This document shows, one piece after another, positions 1 to 9,859 of a stretch of 64,000 nt of DNA. This stretch comes from Oscillospiraceae bacterium (lineage in GTDB: Bacteria > Bacillota > Clostridia > Oscillospirales > Oscillospiraceae): NCBI GenBank assembly GCA_022795735.1, contig JAAWHG010000009.1, forward strand, positions 1 through 64,000. The letters are read 5' to 3'. The first letter of the stretch is position 1. Each line of letters begins with the position of its first letter. The position numbers and the translations under genes were made by a program. The notes below the pieces were generated by a model. That model did not search any database. It was not told the origin of the DNA and was given only the letters and a program-made list of their open reading frames with translations.

Positions 1-4
1 GCAT

Positions 5-43
5 AAAAAACTCACCGTTACCAGTTGATCTGGTAACGGTGAG
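5..43 (-). terminator. Intrinsic terminator of the VanW-domain gene
   Basis: A perfect 13-bp stem (11-23 with 31-43) around a 7-nt loop is followed on the minus strand by six T. It lies about 85 bases after the stop codon of the VanW-domain gene, so it most likely ends that transcript. A weaker T-run at 53-60 on the plus strand is not adjacent to the stem. Confidence 0.85.
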
Positions 44-128
44 CCAATAGAACTTTTTTTGTTTATTTCCCTGGTCTACCTTGACAGGGGCGGATCACAT
101 ACAGCTCAGGGGGTTTTTCATCATTCGA

Positions 129-2075
129 TCAGGACGTAACCTCGGTATCAAAGGGATTGGCCGGAAGGGCCGGGTCGTCAGAGGGCTCGGGCTCGGGATC
201 AGGTTCGGGATCAAGGGGCGTCCACGGGTCAATGGGCTCAACCGGTTCTGGGGGAACGGGGTCAACCGGTTCCGTAGGCAGGGTGGGATCGGTTGGCTCA
301 ATGGGAACCGTGGGATCGACCGGCGTGGTAGGATCAAGCGGATTGGAGGGTTCGCCCGGTTCTGTCGGGTCAACCGGCGCGTTGGGATCGGTTCCCTCGG
401 GCGGCTCTTCCTCCTCCGGCTTACCGGTACCGACGATGGTGATCCGGTCGCGCTTGCTGTAACGGCTGTAGGGGTACTGGGCGGGTTCCCGCTCGCCGAT
501 CTTATTGCCGTCGGCGTCATAGCGCTGGATATAGAGGGTGACGGCATAACCGGTATAGGGACTCTGGGTGGTTTCCCGGTAGCCCTCGGGCTTGGTCTCA
601 TCCTCTTTTTCGACCTCGCTCCAGGGAATAGTGGCGGTGGTAACCGACTCAACTTGGATGGTTTCGTCGTTCTCCTTGGTGCCGATCAGGCGGATGTGGA
701 CATAGCCGTCGGAGACCGAAGCTTCGATCCGCAGGGGGTATGGGGTGGAGTTCTCAAATTTAAAGTCGAGGGAGCCCCAGTAGATGGTGGCGTCGGCGCC
801 CATGGGAACGTAACTGACCAAGAACATGTGCTCGGTGCGCTCCACCACGTTCAGGTCGGCGAGAACACAGCAGAGGTAGATGGTGGAGGCAACCTGGCAG
901 ACGCCGCCGCCCAGCTCGGGCTTGGATTCGCCGGAGACATAGACCGTGGCGGGCTGGTAGCCCTTGGCGGCGGTGCGCTCACCTACAATGTCGTTGAAGG
1001 AAAAGATATCGCCGGAGTTGAGGACGGTGCCGTTGATGGCCTTACAGGCGAGATCAAGGTTGTTGGTCCGGGACCAGTTGGTGACGTGGGGACTGTCGTA
1101 GGAGGCCAACACGTCGTGGAACAGCTTTTCCTGAAGGGTCTCCCGGGTGACGGCGGGCTGTACAGCGGAAAGGCTGATGGTAAAGGTGCTGCCCTCCTCG
1201 GCCATGGCCTGCTTCTGCTTGGCGGCGGCCAGGTCAAAGCCATAGCCCTCCTGGGCGTCAATGATTTCCTTGCGCTCGTTGTCGTAATAGGCGTCCTTCA
1301 TGTCGGTGCACAGCTCATCGTAGAGGGAATCGAGGTCCACCGGGGCATAGGTACTCTCGTCGTAATCAAACTCGAGGGGGGTGAAGTCGTTGCTCATAAA
1401 GGCGGCGACCACCGCGTCATAGAGACTGTCGGCGTCCAGACTGCGCTGGCTGCGGCCAACCTGGACGGTCAGTTCGGTGGGAATGGTTTCGCCCTCCGCA
1501 TTGGCGCCGGTGACAATCTCGTAGCTGGAGTCCTGCTTCTCTGAATAAACCTCCTCCGCCGTCTGGTCGATGGTGGAACGGATGAGGGCCTCGTCAAGGG
1601 TCAGGGATTGCTCAATATTGATCTCCTGGACGCTGGACCCGGGGCTCAGACGGTTGCGCAGGGCATTGAAGATGCCTTTGTCGCGGCCATAGCTCCAGGC
1701 CTCGTCAATGGCGCCCTCGACGTCGAGGCTGATTTTGGTGACCTCGGGGTCAAAGCTCAGCGTTCGGTCGGGAAGCTTGACGATCAGGGTGGAGGTGCCG
1801 TAGGTGCTGTCCACCGCGTTGCGTACCGCCTCGGTGGCAGCCTCGCGAGACATACCGCCGACGTCTACCCCCGCCACAAGGACGTTGGGGAAGATGGTGT
1901 CCGATTTGGCGACAGCCGCCGCGTACCCGACGACGCCGACTACCGCCGCGACGACCAGGGTGCCCGCAATAACGAGTCCGGCAATCAGACCCTTGCCGCC
2001 GCCGCCGCCCGATTCCTTCCGCTGCGCGGTGGAACGGGGCTCTCTTTTTCTTTTTGGTTGTTCGTATTTTCCCAT
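129..2075 (-). CDS. VanW-domain membrane-anchored cell-wall protein
   Basis: The 648-residue product has a basic, glycine-rich N-terminus and one membrane segment at about residues 29-53. A peptidoglycan-binding-type region of the YoaR/VanW class follows, then a VanW domain at roughly 330-480 with the motif GGGVCQVASTIY. It is probably an extracytoplasmic protein acting on or binding the cell wall; the biochemical role of VanW is not established. The last ~90 residues are a low-complexity Pro/Asp/Glu/Thr tail built from PxxP-type units, which could span the wall. The ATG at 2075 is chosen over an upstream in-frame ATG because AGGGGAG sits 7 nt before it. The gene has its own promoter and terminator, so it is likely monocistronic. 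Confidence 0.85.
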   Translation of the reverse strand: MGKYEQPKRKREPRSTAQRKESGGGGGKGLIAGLVIAGTLVVAAVVGVVGYAAAVAKSDTIFPNVLVAGVDVGGMSREAATEAVRNAVDSTYGTSTLIVKLPDRTLSFDPEVTKISLDVEGAIDEAWSYGRDKGIFNALRNRLSPGSSVQEINIEQSLTLDEALIRSTIDQTAEEVYSEKQDSSYEIVTGANAEGETIPTELTVQVGRSQRSLDADSLYDAVVAAFMSNDFTPLEFDYDESTYAPVDLDSLYDELCTDMKDAYYDNERKEIIDAQEGYGFDLAAAKQKQAMAEEGSTFTISLSAVQPAVTRETLQEKLFHDVLASYDSPHVTNWSRTNNLDLACKAINGTVLNSGDIFSFNDIVGERTAAKGYQPATVYVSGESKPELGGGVCQVASTIYLCCVLADLNVVERTEHMFLVSYVPMGADATIYWGSLDFKFENSTPYPLRIEASVSDGYVHIRLIGTKENDETIQVESVTTATIPWSEVEKEDETKPEGYRETTQSPYTGYAVTLYIQRYDADGNKIGEREPAQYPYSRYSKRDRITIVGTGKPEEEEPPEGTDPNAPVDPTEPGEPSNPLDPTTPVDPTVPIEPTDPTLPTEPVDPVPPEPVEPIDPWTPLDPEPDPEPEPSDDPALPANPFDTEVTS

Positions 2076-2146
2076 GCTCTTCTCCCCTAAAATCATCGTC
2101 CGAAAACGGGATGAGAGTCCGGACAAAGTAAAATTCTCTCCATATC

Positions 2147-2175
2147 ATTATAGCCCGGAGACAAACAATAATCAA
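2147..2175 (-). promoter_or_regulatory. Sigma-A promoter of the VanW-domain gene
   Basis: On the minus strand, TTGATT (2170-2175) and TATAAT (2147-2152) are separated by 17 bases, about 70 bases before the start codon. Confidence 0.7.
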
Positions 2176-2227
2176 GGTTATTTTCGTTACTTTTGCGTTA
2201 CAGGAATGCCGGAAAAAGTGACAAGTA

Positions 2228-5200
2228 TTACAAAGAAGGACCTTGCCCTGGTTTGAGGGCGGCGTAGGCGTCGACAAATCCCTGGGCTGCCTTGAGCGGC
2301 TGCTCCTGCCGGCCCAGGACGCGGCGCAGGGCGGGAATCTTGCCGGCGGAGAAAAAGACCTTGCCGCGGAAGGCGGGTTCGGCGCAGATGGCGCTGATAA
2401 GTGAAAAGTCAAAATTCGCGAGGGTAAAGTGAAGGTCGGTCCCGTTTTGCTTGATGGAGTCGATGCCGGCGGCGGCGGCCCTGGCGCGGAGAAGGGCTAC
2501 GTCGATCAAATTGAGCACCGGCTTCGGCGGGTCGCCGAAGCGGTCGACCAGCTCGTCGATGACATCGTCGGCATCCTCCTTGGAACGGATGGCAGCCATG
2601 CGGCGGTAGAGGTCCATCCGCTGCTCGGAGGAGGGAACGTAACTCTTGTCGATATTGGCCTGGACGGCGAGATCACAGAGGCATTCGGGCTCCTTGATCC
2701 GCTCCTCGCCCTTGGCCTCCAGTACGGCGTCCTCCAGGAGCTGGAGATACATGTCATAGCCGACGCTGAGCATATGGCCCGACTGTTCGGCGCCCAGCAG
2801 GTCGCCCGCCCCCCGGATTTCCAGGTCGCGCATGGCGATTTTGAAGCCCGAGCCGAACTCGGCAAAGTCCCGAATGGCGCTGAGGCGTTTGTCCGCCACC
2901 TCGGAGAGCACCTTGCCGGGGCGGAAGGTGAGGTAACAGAAGGCGTGCCGGTTGGAGCGTCCGACGCGGCCCCGGAGCTGGTGGAGCTGGCTGAGGCCAA
3001 AGCGGTCGGCGTCCTCGATGATGAGGGTGTTGGCGCCGGGAATGTCCACGCCGGTTTCGATGATGGTGGTACAGACCAGAATCTGAATCTCACCCTCGTC
3101 CATCCGCTGCATCACGTCGCTCAGCGCTTCCTCGCCCATCTTTCCATGGGCGGCCGCGATGACCGCGTCGGGAAAGCGTTCCTTGATGCGGGCGGCGGCA
3201 CGGTCAATGGTTTCAACCCGGTTGTGGAGATAGTAGACCTGCCCGCCCCGTTCCAGCTCGCGGCGGATGGCGTCGTTGACCACGGCGTCGCTGTACTCGA
3301 GGACGAAGGTCTGGACGGGATAGCGGTTGTGGGGCGGTTCCTCAATGGTGGACATGTCCCGAATGCCCGAGAGGGCCATATTGAGGGTGCGGGGGATGGG
3401 GGTTGCGGAGAGGGTGAGGACGTCCACGCCACGGGAGAACTCCTTGAGCCGCTCCTTGTGGGTGACGCCGAAGCGCTGCTCCTCGTCCACGATGAGCAGG
3501 CCGAGGTCTTTAAAAGAGACGTTTTTTTGCAGCAGCTTGTGGGTTCCGATGACCAGATCAACCCCGCCTTCGGCCATGCGGCGGATGGTATCCTTCTGCT
3601 GCGCCGCCGTGCGGAAGCGGGAGAGCACTTCCACATTGACCGGGAAACCGGAAAAACGTTTCATGGCGGTGACGTAGTGCTGTCGAGCCAGGACAGTGGT
3701 GGGGACCAGAATGGCGCACTGTTTGCCGTCAAGCATGCACTTCATGGCGGCGCGGAGGGCCACCTCGGTCTTGCCGAAGCCCACGTCGCCGCAAAGCAGG
3801 CGGTCCATGGGGCGCGGGGTTTCCATATCGCGCTTGATTTCGGAGACGCAGCGGAGCTGGTCGTCGGTCTCGGTATACTCGAAGGACTCCTCAAACTCGA
3901 TCTGCCAGGGGGGGTCGGCGGGGAAGGCGTACCCCGGGAGGCGCTGGCGCTCGGCGTAGAGCTGAATCAATCCGGCGGCCAGGTCCTGGACCGCCTTTTT
4001 GGCGCGGGCCTTGGACTTTTTCCACTGCTCGCCTCCCAGCTTGTTGAGCCGGACCGACGCGTCCTCGCCGCCGCCGATATACTTGCTGACCTGGTCGAGC
4101 TGGGTGACCGGGATATAGAGTACGTCGGAGCCCTGATAGTTGATTTTGATATAGTCCTTGATTACGCCGTCCGACTTGATGGGCTCAATGCCCGCGTAGC
4201 GTCCGATGCCGTGATAGGTGTGAACCACCAGGTCGCCCGGGTTCAGGTCGGTGAAGGCGTTGAGCTTTTGCCGGTTGGTGACCGTTTTGGGCGCGGCGCG
4301 GCGGCGGGCCGGCTTGGGGGCGGTCTGTCCCTCGGTCAGGATGGCGAGCTGCAGCTCGGGATACTCAATGCCGGCCGGGAGGGAGCCGCCGGTGAGAAGA
4401 AGCTGGTCCTTTTGGGGAAGGCGCTGCTCGGTGTAGCAGAGAAAAGAGGAGAGATTGCTTTCCCGAAGGAGGTCCTGCAAAATCTCGCCCCGCCGCCGGT
4501 TGCCGGTGAGGACCAGGACGCCGTAGCCTGATTTCTGGTAATAGGACAGGTCCTGCACGGCGGTTTGGAGGCTGGCCCCGTAGGGCGGGAGCTGCTTGGC
4601 GGAGATGGAGAGCAGCTGCTTGGGGGGACGGGCTTTGGGATAGGAGGCGGCCAGAAAGTTATCCAGATAGAGGACGGAGCGGCCCGGAAGGTGGTCGAAT
4701 AGGTCCTCGTACTCAGCGGAGAAGTCGCACAGCTCTCCCACGAGAAGACCCGATTCCAGCATGCCGTCCAGCTCCATGGCCAGCGTTTCCTGCCGCTGCT
4801 TGGCGGCGCGGAGGAGGCTGCCATGGTCGCAGAAAATTACCAGGGCGTTTTCTGGAATATAGGAAACAGCGGTGGCTCCCTGGGGATAGATCAGACTGAG
4901 ATAGCGGTCGGCGGCGGGGAGGGAGGCACCGTTTTCCAGGAGTTCCCGGTCTCGCTCGAGGGTTTGGAGCAGGGGTTCGTTGCGGTGCTTGCGCCGCTTT
5001 TGCCGGGCAATGAGAGCGGAAATGTCCTGACAGAGGCCGGAGAGGCCGTCCGGGTGGAGGCCGGGCTGGGTCTCCGCCATGGGGAGAAGCACCGCTTCGC
5101 CGGCATTTTCAGTCCGGCGCTGGGTCAGGGGGTCGAAAAAGCCCATCGCGTCCAAATCATCGCCAAAAAATTCCATACGAAGAGGGTGGTCGTGGGCTGG

Positions 5201-5749
5201 GGAGAAGACGTCCAGAATGCCGCCGCGCAAGGCGTATTGGCCGGGACCCTCCACCAGGGCACAGCGGGAATAACCGGCCCGTTCCAGACGGGCGGTCAAT
5301 TCCGGCAGGGGGAAGGAATCGCCGGGGCGAAGGGTTGCGGTGGCGGCGCGGAGGAGGTCGGGGGGCATGGTGCGCAGGCACAACGCCTCCAAGGAAGCGA
5401 TCAGGAGGGGCGTTTTCCCGCCGGCGAGGGCGGCGAGCTGGCGAAGACGCTGCTGCTCCCAGCCGCGGGAGACGGCGGAGACGTCGTAAAAGGTCAGCTC
5501 CCGGGTGGGGAGGATGGGCGCGGTCTCGCCGAGGAAGGCTGCCAGCTCCGACTGGAGGCGGCGGGCGGCGGTATCGTCCTGGCAGACGACGACGGCGGGA
5601 CGGCCGGACTCTTGGGCGAGGGCGGCGATGAGGTGGCTCCGCGCAATCTGGCCCGCGCCTGAGACGGCGGCGGTGCCGCCCGACGCGGCGGCGCTTTTCA
5701 GGGCTTGATAGGCGGGCAGGGGGTTCAGTGCCTTTAAAAGGATGTTCAT
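2228..5749 (-). CDS. mfd: Transcription-repair coupling factor Mfd
   Basis: Full-length Mfd of 1173 residues. Mfd releases RNA polymerase stalled at DNA lesions and recruits the UvrABC excision system. The N-terminal third is the UvrB-like region. The RNA-polymerase-interacting CarD-like domain begins near residue 490 (LNPGDLVVHTYHGIGRYAG). The helicase core has Walker A GDVGFGKTE, the DEEQ box in LLIVDEEQRFG and the later motif QLRGRVGRS. The C-terminal TRCF domain contains DELVDRFGDPP. The ATG is preceded by AAGGTGA. The gene follows glmU-prs-pth in the order common in Firmicutes, with a DUF3786 gene inserted. Its repair partner uvrA lies at 54.6-57.4 kb. Confidence 0.97.
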   Translation of the reverse strand: MNILLKALNPLPAYQALKSAAASGGTAAVSGAGQIARSHLIAALAQESGRPAVVVCQDDTAARRLQSELAAFLGETAPILPTRELTFYDVSAVSRGWEQQRLRQLAALAGGKTPLLIASLEALCLRTMPPDLLRAATATLRPGDSFPLPELTARLERAGYSRCALVEGPGQYALRGGILDVFSPAHDHPLRMEFFGDDLDAMGFFDPLTQRRTENAGEAVLLPMAETQPGLHPDGLSGLCQDISALIARQKRRKHRNEPLLQTLERDRELLENGASLPAADRYLSLIYPQGATAVSYIPENALVIFCDHGSLLRAAKQRQETLAMELDGMLESGLLVGELCDFSAEYEDLFDHLPGRSVLYLDNFLAASYPKARPPKQLLSISAKQLPPYGASLQTAVQDLSYYQKSGYGVLVLTGNRRRGEILQDLLRESNLSSFLCYTEQRLPQKDQLLLTGGSLPAGIEYPELQLAILTEGQTAPKPARRRAAPKTVTNRQKLNAFTDLNPGDLVVHTYHGIGRYAGIEPIKSDGVIKDYIKINYQGSDVLYIPVTQLDQVSKYIGGGEDASVRLNKLGGEQWKKSKARAKKAVQDLAAGLIQLYAERQRLPGYAFPADPPWQIEFEESFEYTETDDQLRCVSEIKRDMETPRPMDRLLCGDVGFGKTEVALRAAMKCMLDGKQCAILVPTTVLARQHYVTAMKRFSGFPVNVEVLSRFRTAAQQKDTIRRMAEGGVDLVIGTHKLLQKNVSFKDLGLLIVDEEQRFGVTHKERLKEFSRGVDVLTLSATPIPRTLNMALSGIRDMSTIEEPPHNRYPVQTFVLEYSDAVVNDAIRRELERGGQVYYLHNRVETIDRAAARIKERFPDAVIAAAHGKMGEEALSDVMQRMDEGEIQILVCTTIIETGVDIPGANTLIIEDADRFGLSQLHQLRGRVGRSNRHAFCYLTFRPGKVLSEVADKRLSAIRDFAEFGSGFKIAMRDLEIRGAGDLLGAEQSGHMLSVGYDMYLQLLEDAVLEAKGEERIKEPECLCDLAVQANIDKSYVPSSEQRMDLYRRMAAIRSKEDADDVIDELVDRFGDPPKPVLNLIDVALLRARAAAAGIDSIKQNGTDLHFTLANFDFSLISAICAEPAFRGKVFFSAGKIPALRRVLGRQEQPLKAAQGFVDAYAALKPGQGPSL

Positions 5750-5902
5750 GGCTTCACCTTAGCGAATGGTCTTTTTTAGAACGGAGATATATTGCGCTTG
5801 CTGCTTTTGAAAAATGCTTTGGCAGAGAAACGCAGGCGGAATTTTTCCGGCGTGACGTCTGTCAGAGAAGGGACGGTTTTCCAAGCCGTTTGCAATACGG
5901 CC

Positions 5903-6541
5903 TTAACACAGGAGATGGCCATGCTGGCTCTCCTTGAACTGTGAAATCTCTTCCTCCAGACGGTTTATAACATGTATCATGATATAAAATATGGTTTCAT
6001 AGTGCACAAACGACAGCGCGTTCTGGTCCCAGAGAAATTGAAGCTGGGCGGGGAACTCGTCGTCGGGGAGCCAGAGGCGCAGAAGGGTGGAAAAGGAACC
6101 GAATACCGGAATCACAAAGGCCAGGTCCCCGCCCGGACCGTCGATTCCGCCAAGGGCGCGGCAAGCGGCTGGAATGCGGTCCAGATTTTTGGCCAGCCAC
6201 GCCGCCCGCTCGGGCGATTCCAGCGCCGACGGCCCCGACGCCGCGCCGCGCAGGCTGCCTGTCAACAGCCATTCGCCGGTCAGAACAGGCGGCTTGCCGC
6301 TGTGGCAGAGGATGTCGTAGACCGATAGGACCTCCTCAAAACCGGCCCGCGTCCAGACGGGGCCCCGTTCCAACGCGCCGGTCCGGCGGGTGATTCGGTA
6401 GGGCTTTGCCACAAAGTCCAGATAGATATAATCTGCGTCGGCCTCCAGGGAAAAGCTTTGGATAACGGCCTGCTGGTCGTAGTTCAAAAATAGCGTTTCC
6501 GCCTGCCGGGCGGCGAGCTCATAGTTGTTTCTGCGTTCCAT
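5903..6541 (-). CDS. DUF3786 domain protein
   Basis: A 212-residue soluble protein with no signal or membrane segment. The body resembles DUF3786 proteins of Clostridia: an N-terminal helix-rich part, a DFVAKPYRITRRTG strand region, a VLSVYDILCHSG helix and a PVFGSFSTLLRLWLPDDEFP segment. The function of this family is unknown. The ATG at 6541 is used, not the upstream in-frame one, because AGAGGG lies 5 nt before it. It sits between pth and mfd on the same strand, about 80 bases after pth, so it may be co-transcribed with these housekeeping genes. Confidence 0.75.
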   Translation of the reverse strand: MERRNNYELAARQAETLFLNYDQQAVIQSFSLEADADYIYLDFVAKPYRITRRTGALERGPVWTRAGFEEVLSVYDILCHSGKPPVLTGEWLLTGSLRGAASGPSALESPERAAWLAKNLDRIPAACRALGGIDGPGGDLAFVIPVFGSFSTLLRLWLPDDEFPAQLQFLWDQNALSFVHYETIFYIMIHVINRLEEEISQFKESQHGHLLC

Positions 6542-6565
6542 ACGAACCCTCTTTTCCGCGCCAAA

Positions 6566-6601
6566 TGGGGGCAAAAAGGGAACCCGGCCCCCTTTGCCCC
6601 A
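6566..6601. other. GC-rich hairpin between pth and the DUF3786 gene
   Basis: An imperfect stem (GGGGCAAA paired with TTTGCCCC, extended by G-runs against C-runs) lies between the two minus-strand genes. There is no T-run on either side, so it is not a convincing terminator and could be a processing or attenuation element. Confidence 0.4.
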
Positions 6602-6618
6602 AATTCAGCGTGTATCTA

Positions 6619-7209
6619 TTATTTTCCGTTAAAAAGCGACGAGGCGCGTTCCAGACCCTCCCGCAGGATGACCTGGGCGGCGCTGGCCGCCCGTTCAATG
6701 GCCGGGTCCAGCAGCTCCAGCTCTCTGGCCGAAAAGCGGGAGAGCACCCAATCGGCCAGGTCGTAGTCGGGGTGCGGTTTGGCACCAACCCCGATTTTGA
6801 TGCGGGGAAAGGCCTGACTGCCCATGCAGGAGATGATCGACTTGACGCCGTTGTGCCCGCCGGCGGAGCCATCCCGCCGGATGCGCAGACGGCCCACGTC
6901 CAGGTCCACGTCGTCGAACAGCACCAGCACCCGCTCGGGGGGCAGCTTGTAGTAGTCGGCGGCCTGACGGACGGCAAGGCCGCTGTTGTTCATAAAGGTC
7001 TGGGGCTTGAGCAGCAGCGCCCGAAGCCCGCCCACGTCGCAAAGACAGGTCAGCGCCTGAAATTTGGCCCGGTCCGGCTTGGCTCCGGCCTCCCGGGCCA
7101 GGGCGTCGAGGGCGCGGAAGCCCACGTTGTGCCGGGTCTTCTCATACTGCGCGCCCGGGTTTCCCAGGCCTACGATCAGATAGTCGCAGGACGATCTCCG
7201 AAACAGCAT
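6619..7209 (-). CDS. pth: Peptidyl-tRNA hydrolase
   Basis: Hydrolyses peptidyl-tRNA released from ribosomes and so recycles tRNA; it acts in the cytoplasm. The 196-residue length is normal for the family. Visible signatures are LGNPGAQYEKTRHNVGF with the catalytic His, NNSGLAVRQ, and DDVDLDVGRLRIR followed by GSAGGHNG. The start lies two bases after the prs stop codon, and no clear ribosome binding site is seen. Translation is therefore probably coupled to prs. Confidence 0.96.
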   Translation of the reverse strand: MLFRRSSCDYLIVGLGNPGAQYEKTRHNVGFRALDALAREAGAKPDRAKFQALTCLCDVGGLRALLLKPQTFMNNSGLAVRQAADYYKLPPERVLVLFDDVDLDVGRLRIRRDGSAGGHNGVKSIISCMGSQAFPRIKIGVGAKPHPDYDLADWVLSRFSARELELLDPAIERAASAAQVILREGLERASSLFNGK

Positions 7210-7211
7210 GG

Positions 7212-8165
<954 letters not shown>

Positions 8166-8243
8166 ATGTTCAATCCCTCTCCATCTTTCGTATGACATAT
8201 AATTTCGGAACTTCGTACTTCTGATCGGGAAACCGCTAGGCGG

Positions 8244-9422
8244 CTACCTTTTGTTGAGACGGCGCTTGACCCAATCCCGCTTGTTGGCCTGACGGGCGCG
8301 GGCGATGCCAAGGGCCTGGGGGGGTACGTTGTCGGTGATGGTGGACCCGGCGGCGGTGAAGGCCCGGTCGCCCACCTGAACCGGGGCGACAAGATTGGTG
8401 TTGCAGCCGAGGAAGACGCCGTCGCCAATGGTGGTGCGGTGTTTTTTGACGCCGTCGTAGTTGCAGATGGCGGTGCCGCAGCCAAAATTGACCGACTTGC
8501 CCACGTCGCTGTCCCCGACGTAGGTGAGGTGGGGGACCTTGGTGCCGTCGCCGATGGTAGAGTTTTTGATTTCCACGAAGTCGCCGATTTTGACGTTGTC
8601 GCCGATGACGGTGCCGGGCCGGACGTAGGCGAAGGGGCCGACAATTGCGCCGCCGCCCACCTTGGCGTCGTAGAGCTGGGAGGCGTTGACGGTACAGCCG
8701 TCTCCCAAAGTGACGTTTTCAAGCAGGGCGTTGGGTCCAATGACGCAGTTCTCGCCGACGGCGGTATCCCCCCGGAGGATGACGCCCGGCATGAGGACCG
8801 AACCTCTGCCCACGCGGACGGTGGGATCAACGTAGCAGTTTTGATAGTCCCAAATCTCCACCCCGGCGCGGACCAGGTCATGGAGGTGCTGGCGGTTCAG
8901 AATGGGCTGCCAGGCCGCCAGCTCCTCGGGGCCGCGGAGAGAATAGACCCCCTCGCGGTCGGTGAAGGGCTTGCCCCGCTGGCGGAGAAAGTCCAGGAAG
9001 ACGCACCGCTCGTCCAGCGCGTCCATCAGAGCCTGACGGCCCACGTGGTAGACGCAGCTGGGAGCGGGGATGACGTCGGCCTGGGCGGCCATGTCGGGGG
9101 CGACCAGCACGGCGGGGCCGGTGACGACGACGGTTTCCCCGTCGGTTTCCTCAGCGGTGGAGAGGAAGACGTGGAGAAGGTCGGGGACGTCCATGCTGTT
9201 GGCGGCGGTGAGCTCGACGCCGCTGGGGAAGCAGGCTCTGGCCTCTTCGAGCCAGCGGTCATGGCAGATCAGGAAGAAACGCGCCACGCCCCGGGCGGCC
9301 AGGGAGGAGACCAGCCAGGACAATAGCGGGCTGCCCATAATCCGTGAGAGCATCAGGGGCCGGGCGGACCCGGTTTTGGAGGAATCGTCGGGCAGGAATA
9401 TGACGGCGGAGGAACCGGCCAT
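8244..9422 (-). CDS. glmU: GlmU-like protein: active-looking acetyltransferase, degenerate uridylyltransferase
   Basis: The C-terminal two thirds (about residues 185-392) is a left-handed beta-helix acetyltransferase typical of GlmU. It has RPGTVIG, VKIGDFVEIKNS, VPHLTYVGDS with the catalytic-type His, and CNYDGVKKHRT. It should acetylate glucosamine 1-phosphate for UDP-GlcNAc synthesis. The N-terminal ~180 residues occupy the nucleotidyltransferase position but lack the LAAGxGTRM loop; the start reads VIFLPDDSSKTG. The protein is 392 residues, against about 450-460 for bifunctional GlmU. The uridylyltransferase activity is therefore doubtful. ATG at 9422 is chosen; an in-frame TTG four codons upstream abuts the AAAGG ribosome binding site. 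It is first in the glmU-prs-pth-mfd run. Confidence 0.85.
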   Translation of the reverse strand: MAGSSAVIFLPDDSSKTGSARPLMLSRIMGSPLLSWLVSSLAARGVARFFLICHDRWLEEARACFPSGVELTAANSMDVPDLLHVFLSTAEETDGETVVVTGPAVLVAPDMAAQADVIPAPSCVYHVGRQALMDALDERCVFLDFLRQRGKPFTDREGVYSLRGPEELAAWQPILNRQHLHDLVRAGVEIWDYQNCYVDPTVRVGRGSVLMPGVILRGDTAVGENCVIGPNALLENVTLGDGCTVNASQLYDAKVGGGAIVGPFAYVRPGTVIGDNVKIGDFVEIKNSTIGDGTKVPHLTYVGDSDVGKSVNFGCGTAICNYDGVKKHRTTIGDGVFLGCNTNLVAPVQVGDRAFTAAGSTITDNVPPQALGIARARQANKRDWVKRRLNKR

Positions 9423-9478
9423 TGCAAATCGCAACCTTTCTGAGCCGCGCGGAGGCGGTGGGATAATTCAACTACTCT

Positions 9479-9507
9479 AGTATAGCAGATAAAACCAGAT
9501 TTGTATA
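9479..9507 (-). promoter_or_regulatory. Probable promoter of the glmU-prs-pth operon
   Basis: On the minus strand, TATACA (9502-9507), a 17-base spacer and TATACT (9479-9484). The -35 matches the consensus at four of six positions, so this is a moderate call. Confidence 0.5.
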
Positions 9508-9589
9508 GAACAAACGGGGAAAAATTACGGGACGGCGGCATGTTTTTATCTTGCCTTGGGTGACAATTGTTAAATTGGGACGAAAAGAC

Positions 9590-9626
9590 GGGGTTTGGAG
9601 ACGGGGTTCGCCCGTTTCCAAACCCC
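9590..9626. other. Strong 16-bp hairpin in the glmU-miaB intergenic region
   Basis: The arms at 9590-9605 and 9611-9626 pair over 16 positions with one G-T wobble and a 5-nt loop. Neither side has a long T-run; the minus side reads GTCTTTTCG. The surrounding ~435-base divergent gap holds the glmU and miaB promoters. It also holds a second imperfect hairpin at about 9664-9685 followed by TTTTTT (9690-9695), and an AT-rich tract at 9705-9755. No gene is seen in it. Confidence 0.6.
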
Positions 9627-9797
9627 GCGCTTGTGTGAACTGGTGCCCCCGTCCCCCGAAAGCATACACCTTTGGCGTGCGCAGAGCTTTTTTGGTTTTC
9701 GATGTGTAACTATAAAAAGTATAGCTATATAAAAAATATATATCATGATATATTAAATTTTCACCAGATTGATTTCCGCGCATGGCGGGGGTTTTGG

Positions 9798-9827
9798 TTG
9801 CAAAAGCGGCGGCTTTTGTGCTATAAT
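9798..9827 (+). promoter_or_regulatory. Promoter of miaB-mutS
   Basis: TTGCAA (9798-9803) and a perfect TATAAT (9822-9827) are separated by 18 bases, about 33 bases before the miaB start. Confidence 0.7.
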
Positions 9828-9859
9828 ACCCCTGCAAATTCAGGAGAGGGGGCGGGCCT

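Noticed and set aside
81-1544. Long plus-strand reading frame opposite the VanW-domain gene
   Set aside because: Gly/Val-rich, low-complexity translation that mirrors the repeat-rich minus-strand gene; no ribosome site or family match.
2429-4531. 700-codon plus-strand frame opposite mfd
   Set aside because: Antisense shadow caused by high GC at third positions; mfd is certain.
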